NCBI RefSeq assembly: GCF_003691585.1
Contig: NZ_CP033169.1
Span: forward strand, 930,001 to 994,000
DNA: 64,000 nucleotides
Reading direction: 5' to 3'
Source: Biomaibacter acetigenes
Lineage (GTDB): Bacteria; Bacillota; Thermosediminibacteria; Thermosediminibacterales; Tepidanaerobacteraceae
Positions 17,833 through 26,973 of this stretch are shown one piece after another (position 1 is the first letter of the stretch; each line of letters opens with the position of its first letter). The notes beneath the pieces were generated by a model. That model had not been told where the DNA came from. It saw nothing but the letters and a program-made list of their open reading frames with translations, and did no database searches. The position numbers and the translations under genes were made by a program.

Positions 17833-19998
17833 ATGGGCCGATGGAAAATGGATGAAAGGTGCGCACAACTTCTAAATACCATAATTTCGGCCGATAAGCC
17901 TGTTAAGATATCCGAGCTGGCGAAACAATTTAACGTGTCGCCCAGGACTATCCGCTATGACCTGGACAGAATAGATAATTTTTTAATGGACAACAATTTG
18001 CCACAATTGGCGAGAAAACCAAACTGCGGTGTGCAGTTTCCCGGCTCTTTCGAATTAAAAGAAAAAGCCCTATCTTTACTTGAGGGCATTGACAGCTATA
18101 ATTATGTGCTGTCTCCCGAAGAAAGGCAAAAGGTCATCCTGAGCGAACTTTTTCAGGCAAAGGATTATATGACCATAGAGAACCTGGCAGAAATGCTTAG
18201 CGTCAGTCGTGGAAGTGTAATAAATGATCTGAAAAAGGTGAAGGAATGGCTTATAGACCAGAATCTGGAACTTGAATCCTCGCCCAGGTATGGCATAAAA
18301 GTCCTGGGAAACGAAAAAGATCTCCGCCGGGCTGTCGTAAACCTCCTTACCGAAAATGTGGAAATGGAAAAGGCTCTCAACATAATAAAAGCTCCCATTC
18401 ACCGGCGTATAGGTGTGGCGGTGGACCGTCAGCTAAAGAAATTGTTTGAAGATCTGGACATCGCCCCTATAGAAGAAGCTGTGCGCCTGGCGGAAGAACA
18501 ACTGGGGACGATATTTTCCGACGGAGCTTACTCGGGGCTGGTCATACACCTGGCACTGGCTTTAAAGAGGATCCAGTTGGGAAAAGATATTACCATGCCG
18601 AGAGAAGAGCTGTCGGGCCTCGGTCTCACAAAAGAATTCGCCGTAGCGTCAAGTATGGTTAAAAGATTGGAAGAAAGTTATAATGTGAAAATTCCGACGG
18701 ATGAGATAGGATATATTACCATCCACCTGCTTGGCGGCAAAGTTGCGGCCTCAGAAATGTACATGAAAGAAAATTGGGCAGTGCTCCAGACTCTGACCGC
18801 AAAAATCATAGAAGTCATTCAGAGCAAACTGGGGATCGATTTTTCAGCGGATGACGAACTTTACAAGGGCTTGATGGAACACCTGGGGCCCACCATATAC
18901 CGCTTAAAACACGGATTGCCTTTAAAAAATCCCATTCTCGAAGAAATCAAGACAAATTATGAACACATATTTCATGTGGTAAAAGGTGGATTGAAAGCAC
19001 TGGAAGAATATGTAGGAACAAGAATCCCCGATGAAGAAGCAGGATACATCGCCATTCATTTCGGCGCGGCTCTGGAAAGGAGCAAATCCACCGGTGCCAG
19101 GATATACAGGGCGCTGGTGGTCTGCGGCACCGGCATAGGCACGGCCAAGCTGCTGTCATCAAGATTAAGGGTAGAATTTTCCAATATTCAAATAGCTGGC
19201 ACCATAGCGAGCCATCAGGTAAAAGAAAAATTTTTGAATGAAGATAAAAATATTGATCTCATAATATCCACGGTGCCCACTTACTGCGACAGCATGCCGG
19301 AGATAATTGTAAACCCCCTACTGCCGCCGGAGGACGTGGAAAAGATAAACCGGTATATAAACCTTCATCCTCCGAAAAACATTGAAAGAAAACAGGGTTT
19401 TAAGCCTTCTATAGAAGAAATCCTGGCAATTATAGAGAGATACTGTACCATCAAATCTCGCAAAGAACTTATCCGCGCTCTTGCAGAGTATTTGAATTTA
19501 CCGCTTTATGAAAGGTCGAAGGGAGTTGTCAAGCCGGTGTTAAAAGATTTATTGACAGAAAAAACCATAAAGTTAAATGTCGATGCAAAAGATTGGGAAG
19601 AGGCCGTAAGGATAGGAGGTGAGATATTAGTAGAAAACGGTTTTGTAGAACCCCGTTACGTGGATGCCATGGTCAGGACCGTCAGGGAAATGGGTCCCTA
19701 CATCGTCATCGCCCCGGGCATTGCCATGCCCCATGCCCGCCCGGAAGATGGAGTAAAACAGGTCTGCATGAGTTTAATAACATTGAAAGAGCCTGTGGAG
19801 TTTGGGAATATAGACAATGACCCAGTTAAGACGGTGATTTGTTTAGGAGCAGTAGATAACTCTACACATTTAAAAGCGCTGTCGGATTTGATGAATTTAT
19901 TAAACGATGATATAAAACTTGATAGTATAAGAAAATCAAAAGAAATGCGTAATATTTTAGATACAATTCAAATAATAGGTGAGCAAAAGGCTGTATGA
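17833..19998 (+). CDS. PRD-domain transcriptional regulator with EIIB and EIIA domains
   Basis: This 721-residue MtlR/LicR-type activator has, in order: an HTH_11 domain (about 10-60), a second Mga-like HTH (about 105-155), PRD1 (about 190-295, with His in VIHLAL and TIHLLGG), PRD2 (about 305-415, with His in MEHLGP and AIHFGAA), an EIIB-like domain with Cys431 (VVCGTGIGTAK), and a C-terminal EIIA domain with His634 in IAMPHARPEDG. The EIIA resembles the ascorbate/mannitol type and keeps its phospho-histidine. No free EIIA gene exists beside the EIIB and EIIC genes downstream. The domain may therefore both sense and serve that PTS. Met6 is an alternative start. Confidence 0.88.
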   Translation: MGRWKMDERCAQLLNTIISADKPVKISELAKQFNVSPRTIRYDLDRIDNFLMDNNLPQLARKPNCGVQFPGSFELKEKALSLLEGIDSYNYVLSPEERQKVILSELFQAKDYMTIENLAEMLSVSRGSVINDLKKVKEWLIDQNLELESSPRYGIKVLGNEKDLRRAVVNLLTENVEMEKALNIIKAPIHRRIGVAVDRQLKKLFEDLDIAPIEEAVRLAEEQLGTIFSDGAYSGLVIHLALALKRIQLGKDITMPREELSGLGLTKEFAVASSMVKRLEESYNVKIPTDEIGYITIHLLGGKVAASEMYMKENWAVLQTLTAKIIEVIQSKLGIDFSADDELYKGLMEHLGPTIYRLKHGLPLKNPILEEIKTNYEHIFHVVKGGLKALEEYVGTRIPDEEAGYIAIHFGAALERSKSTGARIYRALVVCGTGIGTAKLLSSRLRVEFSNIQIAGTIASHQVKEKFLNEDKNIDLIISTVPTYCDSMPEIIVNPLLPPEDVEKINRYINLHPPKNIERKQGFKPSIEEILAIIERYCTIKSRKELIRALAEYLNLPLYERSKGVVKPVLKDLLTEKTIKLNVDAKDWEEAVRIGGEILVENGFVEPRYVDAMVRTVREMGPYIVIAPGIAMPHARPEDGVKQVCMSLITLKEPVEFGNIDNDPVKTVICLGAVDNSTHLKALSDLMNLLNDDIKLDSIRKSKEMRNILDTIQIIGEQKAV

Positions 19999-20023
19999 CC
20001 CTTATAGAAATGAGGTGGTTTTA

Positions 20024-22423
20024 ATGGATAATAGAATTTTATCTGAGAGAATAAAGAGATTAAAAGATGAAGTCGTGTCAATAAAACCAAAAATATGTAT
20101 TGAACGTGCAAGATTAATAACTGAATCTTATAAAGAGACCGAGTCGTTACCAATGGTTATGAGAAGAGCCAAAGCACTAGAGAAAATTCTTTTGAACATG
20201 TCAATATATATATCCGAAGGGGAGTTGATAGTAGGTAACCAAGCAAGCAAACCCAGGTCGGCTCCCATTTTCCCCGAATATTCATGGGATTGGATAGTAG
20301 AAGAAATCGATAGTTTTGATAAACGTCCTAGCGATAGGTTTGAAATTTCAGAGGATGACAAAAAAGAATTATTACGTATTTTGGAGTATTGGAAAGGGAA
20401 AACAGTCAAAGATAGGGTTCTTGCTACACAGACTGAAGATGTTCTAGAAGATAGAAAAATCGGAGTCTTAGGTTGGGAAGGTAATGTAACAGCCGGACAA
20501 GGACATATAGTAGTAGACTATGAAATGGCACTTAACAAAGGGTTTAAAGGTATTATTGAAGATAGTCGGGAGAAATTGAAATCACTAAATCTATCAGACC
20601 CTGAAGATTTAAGAAAAAAACCTTTTTATGAAGCTGTAATTATTGCATTTAACGCAGGTATACAGTTTGGAAAAAGGTATGCAAATCTAGCCCAAAAATT
20701 AGCGTGTGAAGAAACTAACCCAATAAGGAAAAAAGAATTAGAGGCGATTTCTGAAATATGTAATTGGGTTCCCGAGAATCCTCCCAGGAATTTTAAAGAA
20801 GCTATTCAAATTATATGGTTTGTTCAATTAATACTACAAATAGAAAGCAACGGGCACTCCATTTCTCTTGGGAGATTCGACCAGTACATGTATCCATATT
20901 ATAAAAAAGATATAGAAAAAGGTATTTTGACAAAAGAAGAGGCACTGGAGCTTATTGAATGTTTTTATATAAAACTTTTTTCTGTAAATAAGATTAGGCC
21001 CTGGTCTCATACCCGATTTGTATCAGGTTATCCCACTTACCAAAACTTGATAGTCGGCGGTCAGACAAAAGACGGCAGAGATGCTACAAATGAACTTTCT
21101 TATCTTTGCTTGGATGCGTTGGCAGATATAAGATTATCAGAACCCAATTTCTATGTAAGATACCATGAAAACATGCCAAAAGACTTTTTAAAAAAATGTA
21201 TAGAGGTTATTAAAATAGGTTTTGGTATGCCAGCTCTAGTTAATGATAAAGTAATAATTCCTTCTTTAATGAACCGGGGAGTAACATTAGAGGATGCCAT
21301 GAATTATTCCACAATGGGTTGCCTCGAAGTACAGGTTCCGGGTAAATGGGGGTATAGAGCTAATGGGAAGAGTAAATTTAACCTATTGAAAATATTGGAA
21401 CTTGCTTTAAATAATGGTGTAGACCCCAGGACGGGGATTCAACTATGCCCAGGTGAGGGAAATCTAACAGACTTTAAATCATTTGATGATGTCATGAAGG
21501 CGTGGGAAAAACAACTAAAGTTTTTTATGGAGTTGCAGGTGACTGCAGATAACATTAACGACCTGGCCATGGAAGAACTTGCCCCGGATGTCTTTTGTTC
21601 GGCACTCGTTCAAGATTGTTTGGGTAGAGGTAAGACCCTGATGGAAGGTGGAGCGGTTTATGACATGATGAGCGGATGTCAAGTAGGCGTAGCAAATGTG
21701 GGCAACTCTCTATCCGCTATCAAAGAATTAGTTTTCGATAAGAAAGTTATTTCGCTGGAAGATCTGGATAAAGCTTTAAAGAACAATTTTGAAGGAATCG
21801 AAGGTAAAAGAATACAGGAATTGCTTATAAACCGGGCGGCCAAATATGGCAACGATGATGACAGTGTAGATTTAATTACTAAAGAGGCTTTTGACATTTA
21901 TGTAAATGGTATTGAAAACTATAAAAATACTCGTTATGGCAGGGGACCAATAGGAGGAATCTTCATTCCGGCTACAGTAACAATTTCCGCCAATGTTCCT
22001 TCAGGCGCAGTAGTAGGCGCAACTCCTGACGGAAGAAAAGCGGGAGAACCTGTTAATGACGGAGTTTCACCTGTTCATGGAACAGAAAAACATGGTCCCA
22101 CCGCAGTAATAAAGTCTGTGACAAAGCTATCTACATTGCTAATGACCGGTGGCCAGCTTTTAAATATGAGATTTAACAAGACCATGTTAAACAGCGAAGA
22201 AACTATAGAAAAGTTTATGGCTTTGATTAGAACATTTTTTGATCGTTATGGGTGGCATGTTCAGTTTAACATGATATCTTCTGAAGTTCTTAAAGAAGCA
22301 AGAAGGAATCCTGAGAAGTATAAAGATCTAGTAATTAGAGTTGCAGGTTATAGTGCTGTTTTTGTGTCATTGGATCCTACAGTGCAAGAAGATATTATTA
22401 ACAGGATGGAATATCAGTTGTAG
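20024..22423 (+). CDS. Glycyl radical enzyme (eliminase/dehydratase or sugar-phosphate lyase type)
   Basis: This 799-residue glycyl radical enzyme has thiyl Cys433 in MGCLEVQ. Glu435, two residues on, is the general-base position seen in dehydratases and lyases. Radical Gly775 lies in RVAGYSA, 24 residues from the end. It lacks the Cys-Cys pair of pyruvate formate-lyase, so PFL activity is unlikely. ATG 20024 follows GAGGTGG. The upstream GTG at 19979 overlaps the regulator gene and is rejected. The enzyme lies in a PTS operon with its own activase, so its substrate is likely a phosphorylated sugar or polyol brought in by the PTS. Candidates are 1,5-anhydroglucitol 6-phosphate-type substrates or a polyol; this is an inference. 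Confidence 0.88.
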   Translation: MDNRILSERIKRLKDEVVSIKPKICIERARLITESYKETESLPMVMRRAKALEKILLNMSIYISEGELIVGNQASKPRSAPIFPEYSWDWIVEEIDSFDKRPSDRFEISEDDKKELLRILEYWKGKTVKDRVLATQTEDVLEDRKIGVLGWEGNVTAGQGHIVVDYEMALNKGFKGIIEDSREKLKSLNLSDPEDLRKKPFYEAVIIAFNAGIQFGKRYANLAQKLACEETNPIRKKELEAISEICNWVPENPPRNFKEAIQIIWFVQLILQIESNGHSISLGRFDQYMYPYYKKDIEKGILTKEEALELIECFYIKLFSVNKIRPWSHTRFVSGYPTYQNLIVGGQTKDGRDATNELSYLCLDALADIRLSEPNFYVRYHENMPKDFLKKCIEVIKIGFGMPALVNDKVIIPSLMNRGVTLEDAMNYSTMGCLEVQVPGKWGYRANGKSKFNLLKILELALNNGVDPRTGIQLCPGEGNLTDFKSFDDVMKAWEKQLKFFMELQVTADNINDLAMEELAPDVFCSALVQDCLGRGKTLMEGGAVYDMMSGCQVGVANVGNSLSAIKELVFDKKVISLEDLDKALKNNFEGIEGKRIQELLINRAAKYGNDDDSVDLITKEAFDIYVNGIENYKNTRYGRGPIGGIFIPATVTISANVPSGAVVGATPDGRKAGEPVNDGVSPVHGTEKHGPTAVIKSVTKLSTLLMTGGQLLNMRFNKTMLNSEETIEKFMALIRTFFDRYGWHVQFNMISSEVLKEARRNPEKYKDLVIRVAGYSAVFVSLDPTVQEDIINRMEYQL

Positions 22424-22451
22424 TAGAAACAAATGAAGGGAGGTGAAGTAA

Positions 22452-22718
22452 ATGAAATTTGTAACGGTATGTGGATGTGGCCTGGGTACCTGTTTACTGT
22501 TAAAAATGACTGCTGAAAATGCACTTAAACAATTAGGTGTTAAAGCAGAAGTGATTCATAGTGATCTTGGTAGCGCTACATCGATTGATTGTGATATGTT
22601 TATCATCACGACGGACATGGAAAATCAATTTAAAGCCGCAAATAAAAAATATGTAACCATAAAAAATGTTGCAGATATAAATGAGATGAAGCAAAAATTA
22701 GAACCACACGTAAAATAA
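22452..22718 (+). CDS. PTS EIIB component, ascorbate (Ula/Sga) family
   Basis: Cytoplasmic phosphocarrier of 88 residues. Cys7 starts the P-loop-like VCGCGLGTC, which corresponds to the AVCGNGQGSS loop of UlaB, followed by the LLLKM helix. Two further cysteines (C9 and C14) in the loop are unusual and might be redox-sensitive. It passes phosphate from EIIA to the sugar in EIIC, encoded 33 nt downstream. The ATG follows GGGAGGTG. Confidence 0.85.
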   Translation: MKFVTVCGCGLGTCLLLKMTAENALKQLGVKAEVIHSDLGSATSIDCDMFIITTDMENQFKAANKKYVTIKNVADINEMKQKLEPHVK

Positions 22719-22751
22719 CCTTAAATTATAAAATTACGAGGAGGTTATTGT

Positions 22752-24035
22752 ATGGATGTTTTTAAATTTTTAGCAACGCAAATATTAGGTCAACCGCCTA
22801 TACTTGTGGGACTAGTTGCATGTCTCGGATTGATCGTTCAGAGAAAACCAATTCATGCTATAATATCCGGGACCATGAAAACAGTAGTAGGATTTTTAAT
22901 TCTAGTTATAGGAGCAGTTACAATTGTCAATGTTTTATCTCCGATAGGTCCATTATTGGAAAATGCTTTTGGCTTTAAGGGAGTAGTACCGAATGATGAA
23001 GCCATAGGTGCAGTAGCCTTAATGCAATATGGTAGTGAAGGCGCCCTAGTGATGGTTGTTGGGTTTTTAGTAAATATTTTAGTAGCCCGTTTTACGAAAT
23101 ATAAATATATATATCTGACCGGTCATCATCTTTTATACACAGCACTATTAATTACAGTTCTTTTAAAAGTTCATTTAAATCTATCGGGTTTTCCTTTAAT
23201 TATCGTAGGAGGAATTATTTTAGGTATATACTGTCCATTAACAATTGCTCTGGTCCAACCTTATATGAAAAAAGTGACAGGCGGCGCACCTATAGCTTAT
23301 GCTCATTCCACAAATTTGGGAGCATTTTTAGGGGGATTTTTAGGACAATATGTAGGTAACCCGGAAGATAGTACTGAGAATATTAAACTACCCGAATGGC
23401 TTTCATTCTTTAGGGATACTACCTTATCTACTGGTTTTACTATGATATTGATATTTGTTGCAATAATGTTAATAGTGGGCCCTATTGCGGCGGCTAAACA
23501 AGTTGCCGGTGGTCAAAATTGGTTAATCTGGGCCATTATGCAAGGGTTACAGTTTGGAGCAGGTGTGACTGTACTGCTATCAGGCGTTAGAATGCTCATA
23601 GCCGAAATAGTTCCTGCATTTAAGGGATTTTCAGAGAAAATCGTTCCTGACGCTCTTCCTGGCCTGGATTGTCCCGTAGTTATGCCATATGCTCCAACAG
23701 CATGGATATTGGGATTCCTGATCAGTTTTCCAATAGGTGTAATTCTCACGTTTGTTATGGCTGGAATGAATTTTAAATATCTATTAATAGCTGGTGTAGT
23801 TCCGCACTTTTTTGCCAGTGGTCCGGCCGCCGTATTCGGAAATGCAACGGGTGGTAAAAAAGGAGCTATTTTAGCCGCCGTTGTATCAGCGGTACTTATA
23901 AGCTTCGGAAACGCAATGCTAATTCCGTTGACAGGTCCTCTTGCCAATAGCGGTACGACTTGGGGTGAAATGGAATACGGTATATGGGGAACATTGTTTG
24001 GATATGTAGTTAAATTTATAGGACGAATGTTTTAA
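22752..24035 (+). CDS. PTS EIIC permease, ascorbate (UlaA/SgaT) family
   Basis: Integral membrane sugar channel of 427 residues with about ten hydrophobic helices. The opening LGQPPILVGLVACLGLIVQRK and a GTMKTVVGFLIL segment are typical of UlaA-type EIIC proteins. With the EIIB gene upstream it should import and phosphorylate a polyol or sugar-acid-like substrate. The family also handles substrates other than ascorbate. No EIIA gene is adjacent. The operon continues after a long hairpin with the DUF362 gene. Confidence 0.85.
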   Translation: MDVFKFLATQILGQPPILVGLVACLGLIVQRKPIHAIISGTMKTVVGFLILVIGAVTIVNVLSPIGPLLENAFGFKGVVPNDEAIGAVALMQYGSEGALVMVVGFLVNILVARFTKYKYIYLTGHHLLYTALLITVLLKVHLNLSGFPLIIVGGIILGIYCPLTIALVQPYMKKVTGGAPIAYAHSTNLGAFLGGFLGQYVGNPEDSTENIKLPEWLSFFRDTTLSTGFTMILIFVAIMLIVGPIAAAKQVAGGQNWLIWAIMQGLQFGAGVTVLLSGVRMLIAEIVPAFKGFSEKIVPDALPGLDCPVVMPYAPTAWILGFLISFPIGVILTFVMAGMNFKYLLIAGVVPHFFASGPAAVFGNATGGKKGAILAAVVSAVLISFGNAMLIPLTGPLANSGTTWGEMEYGIWGTLFGYVVKFIGRMF

Positions 24036-24063
24036 AATAACTTTGGGTAAATAAAAAATTCTT

Positions 24064-24112
24064 AGTGAGGTATTATCTTGGAAGGTTCATATTTGAAAGA
24101 TAATACCTCACT
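24064..24112 (+). terminator. Long perfect hairpin after the EIIC gene
   Basis: A 16-bp perfect stem (24064-24079 with 24097-24112) and a 17-nt loop are followed by ATATTTAA rather than a strong T-run. It may be a partial terminator or mRNA-processing site separating GRE/PTS from DUF362/activase expression. Confidence 0.55.
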
Positions 24113-24214
24113 ATATTTAATACTGTATATAGCTTAAATATTAAAAATTGAGATATTGATAATATATCGTGGTTTGATACGATTATTAAGATATAATCGG
24201 AGGTTCAGTCGTAA

Positions 24215-25456
24215 ATGAATTCATCATTGGTAGCAATTAAAAAGAAAAGAAATAAAGAAACAATTAAAACTGTTGTTAGAGAGACAATTAATTTATTAGG
24301 GGGAATAAATCAAGTTGTTTCACCCGGAAACGTTGTTTTAATTAAACCCAATGTATTGGCAGGGAAAGATGCTAGCACAGGTGCCACGACGTCTCCGGAA
24401 ATTGTGGGGACAATAACCAAAATGTGTTATGAAGCCGGTGCTAAAAAAGTCATAATTGCCGAAAGCTCCAATTGGGGAATCAACACTTTTGAAGCATTTA
24501 AAGCCTGCGGTTATTTTGAAATGGCAGAAAAAGCAGGGGCAGAATTACTAGACTTGAAAAAAGATGAAATTGTAGAACGGTTTATTGACGGTTATGTCCT
24601 TAAGAAAGTTAGAATACCTAAAACTATTTTAGACGTTGATACGGTGATAAATATTCCGGTACTGAAAACTCACAGCATGACTAAAGTTACATTGAGCTTA
24701 AAAAATGTGGCGGTTGGGATTTCTACAGATGATGACAAGCAAAGATGTTTACATCATATAGGAATATTTCCGGCCCTTTCGTCAGAGATGTCAAAAAAGG
24801 GGTCCTTTTTAGATTATTCTATTGCAGATATAAACATGATATCTCGTTCAGAGTTGGTTATCATCGATGGTTTGATTGGATTACAAGGTCTCGGTGCACC
24901 ACTGTTAGGAAAACCGGTAAAATCGAATATAATAATTGCAGGATTTAACAGAGTATCTGTTGATGCAATTGGTTCTAAAATAATAGGATATGAACCATCA
25001 GAAATAAATCATATAAAACTTGCGGCTGACAAAGGTTTAGGAGAAATGGATATTGAAAAACTGAAAATAAGAGGAGAAAATTTAAGTGATAGCATAATAA
25101 ATTTCGAAAAATCATTCCTTCCTGATATAACTTATCCTTATGATAATATTGATGTTGTATGCGGTGGAGGGTGCGAAGCGTGTCGGTCTACACTTAATTA
25201 TATTTTAATAAGGCATAAAGAGCAATTAGAAAGTTTAGGCATACCTATTACCATATACTTGGGGAAAGACATAGAAATTAAAAAGCCCAAAAAAGAAAAG
25301 CGTTTATATGTCCACTATGGAAACTGTGCAGGTGAACTAATTTACGGTGGGTGTTTTGTCCCCGGGTGCCCACCAAGGTCTCGAAGGCAATTCTTTCAGG
25401 CCATAGGCGCTTTAGATCTTTATAAAGAGGATGAAGGTTTGCATTCAAATCGCTAA
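24215..25456 (+). CDS. DUF362-family protein with C-terminal cysteine motifs
   Basis: This 413-residue protein has a DUF362 domain over about residues 25-300 (VLIKPNVLAG, VINIPVLKTHSMTKVTLSLKN). The C-terminal part lacks a standard ferredoxin module. It carries CxxxCxxC (C316/C320/C323) and later C371, C380 and C385, which could bind an Fe-S cluster. No reaction is established for most DUF362 proteins. Its place between a glycyl radical enzyme/PTS set and the activase, 16 nt before the latter, suggests an electron-donor or maturation role, or an enzyme acting on the product. The ATG follows CGGAGG. Confidence 0.7.
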   Translation: MNSSLVAIKKKRNKETIKTVVRETINLLGGINQVVSPGNVVLIKPNVLAGKDASTGATTSPEIVGTITKMCYEAGAKKVIIAESSNWGINTFEAFKACGYFEMAEKAGAELLDLKKDEIVERFIDGYVLKKVRIPKTILDVDTVINIPVLKTHSMTKVTLSLKNVAVGISTDDDKQRCLHHIGIFPALSSEMSKKGSFLDYSIADINMISRSELVIIDGLIGLQGLGAPLLGKPVKSNIIIAGFNRVSVDAIGSKIIGYEPSEINHIKLAADKGLGEMDIEKLKIRGENLSDSIINFEKSFLPDITYPYDNIDVVCGGGCEACRSTLNYILIRHKEQLESLGIPITIYLGKDIEIKKPKKEKRLYVHYGNCAGELIYGGCFVPGCPPRSRRQFFQAIGALDLYKEDEGLHSNR

Positions 25457-25472
25457 GTAAGGACGGTTAAAC

Positions 25473-26396
25473 ATGAGTATAATTCAAAAACATGAAGGAA
25501 TAATCTTTGATATACAGCGGTACAGTATTCATGACGGTCCGGGTATAAGAACAGTTGTATTTCTGAAAGGTTGCCCGCTGAGATGTCTTTGGTGCTGCAA
25601 CCCCGAGTCCCAATTGACAAATCCCCAATTGAGTTTTATTCAAAGTAAATGTATAGGTTGTCTGGAATGCATTAAAATATGTCCAAATAAGGCAATACGT
25701 TTTGACAAGGAAAAAGGATTTTTAATTGATTACAAACTGTGCGATATGTGTGGAAGATGCTCTGATGTTTGCTATCCAGGTGCAAGAGTAATTATAGGGA
25801 AAAAAATGAGTGTTGACGAAGTCATTGCGGAGGTTATTAAAGACAAGAGTTTTTATAACCGTTCGAACGGGGGAGTTACTCTTTCCGGTGGAGAAGTGCT
25901 TCTACAGTGGGGTTTTGCCAAAGAGATATTAAAAAAATGCAAAGAATTGAATATAAATACCGCTATAGAAACCTGCGGGTATTGTAAGTGGGAATATTTT
26001 ACTGAGGTTTTAGAATATGTTGATTTAGTCTTATATGATTTAAAACATTTGGATAGCGCCGAACATAAAAGACTAACCGGCGTTGATAATCAATTAATAT
26101 TAGAGAATGCCGCAAAAGTTGTTAAAAAGGGCAAGGAAATGATCATAAGGGTACCGCTGATACCCAGTTTGAATGATTCAAAAGATAATATTATGATGTT
26201 AGTAGATTTTGTTTCGACACTCGAGAAAGTAAAAGAGATAGATTTATTGCCTTACCATCAACTAGGAGTATCAAAGTATAACCAGATTGGCCAGACTTAT
26301 AAATTAAATGAAATTAACCCACCTTCGAAAGAGAAAATTAACGATATAAAAAGATATATCGAAAACCGGGGATTTTTAGTTAAAGTTGGGGGATAA
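25473..26396 (+). CDS. Glycyl radical enzyme activase (radical SAM)
   Basis: Radical SAM enzyme of 307 residues that should install the radical on Gly775 of the enzyme at 20024-22423. The SAM cluster motif is C34/C38/C41 (GCPLRCLWC). A ferredoxin-like insert follows with two 4Fe-4S motifs (C60/63/66/70 and C90/93/96/100), the arrangement of dehydratase-type activases rather than the shorter PFL activase. TLSGGEVLLQ binds SAM. The SIHDGPGIRT string precedes the cluster as expected. It is the last gene of the cluster and is followed by a terminator. Confidence 0.93.
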   Translation: MSIIQKHEGIIFDIQRYSIHDGPGIRTVVFLKGCPLRCLWCCNPESQLTNPQLSFIQSKCIGCLECIKICPNKAIRFDKEKGFLIDYKLCDMCGRCSDVCYPGARVIIGKKMSVDEVIAEVIKDKSFYNRSNGGVTLSGGEVLLQWGFAKEILKKCKELNINTAIETCGYCKWEYFTEVLEYVDLVLYDLKHLDSAEHKRLTGVDNQLILENAAKVVKKGKEMIIRVPLIPSLNDSKDNIMMLVDFVSTLEKVKEIDLLPYHQLGVSKYNQIGQTYKLNEINPPSKEKINDIKRYIENRGFLVKVGG

Positions 26397-26445
26397 ATTT
26401 GAGAGATTATCACGTTTCCTAAAGCATCTCAATGATGATCCGAAA

Positions 26446-26487
26446 GCGAATGAACCATCTCACAGCACGTTCATTCGCACTTTTTTA
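26446..26487 (+). terminator. Terminator after the GRE-activase gene
   Basis: A 10-bp stem GCGAATGAAC/GTTCATTCGC (26446-26455 with 26469-26478) is followed by ACTTTTTTA. Confidence 0.8.
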
Positions 26488-26570
26488 TGTACTTAATTTA
26501 GTTAGCATTTGAAAAGTGCAGTTTTTAATCTTATCCCTTTTTTACCGGACCTTGATAACTAAATCTTTAC

Positions 26571-26803
26571 TCATTTATTTTCCTTATCCTGCCATTTTTC
26601 AGCAGATTTGAGCCATAATTTTGCTAACTTGCTGACATTGTGGATGAAAATGGATAGATTAACCCATACGCCGGTACTTTCACCATCAGAATAGACATAC
26701 ATCAAGACCATATTTTCTTTTTAATAGACCAATGATGGCCTCACCGCCGGAACGCCACCGTATTAATCTTTTAAACCAGTGCTGGCGTTCATGCTACCGC
26801 TTC
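26571..26803 (-). pseudogene. Transposase C-terminal remnant
   Basis: On the minus strand one frame encodes IRWRSGGEAIIGLLKRKYGL and then stops. A second frame continues with STGVWVNLSIFIHNVSKLA and ends at TGA 26573-26571. Together they match the last 75 or so residues of a DDE transposase of the IS4/IS5-like group, with the start missing and one frameshift. It marks an old insertion next to the end of the GRE cluster. The rest of this gap (26488-26570 and 26804-26960) holds nothing recognised. Confidence 0.7.
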
Positions 26804-26973
26804 ATTCAGCCAGCTGGGGAGGGTGAGTGTTTTGTTTATGCTTTTAATGTATTTACGAAAGAGCTTGTATAAGAGTCTAAAGGCCGGCGGATGTAAATTT
26901 TTATTAAGTCTGTCAGCAGGAAAATACCGACTGTATGTAGAAAAGTAAGGAACCAGGGAAGGAGGTTTATATT

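Noticed and set aside
19979-20023. Upstream GTG start for the glycyl radical enzyme
   Set aside because: It lies within the end of the regulator gene and has no ribosome site; ATG 20024 follows GAGGTGG.
20024-22423. Calling the glycyl radical enzyme pyruvate formate-lyase
   Set aside because: It lacks the adjacent Cys-Cys pair of PFL and has the Cys-x-Glu pattern of dehydratases/lyases; the activase also has the longer two-cluster form.
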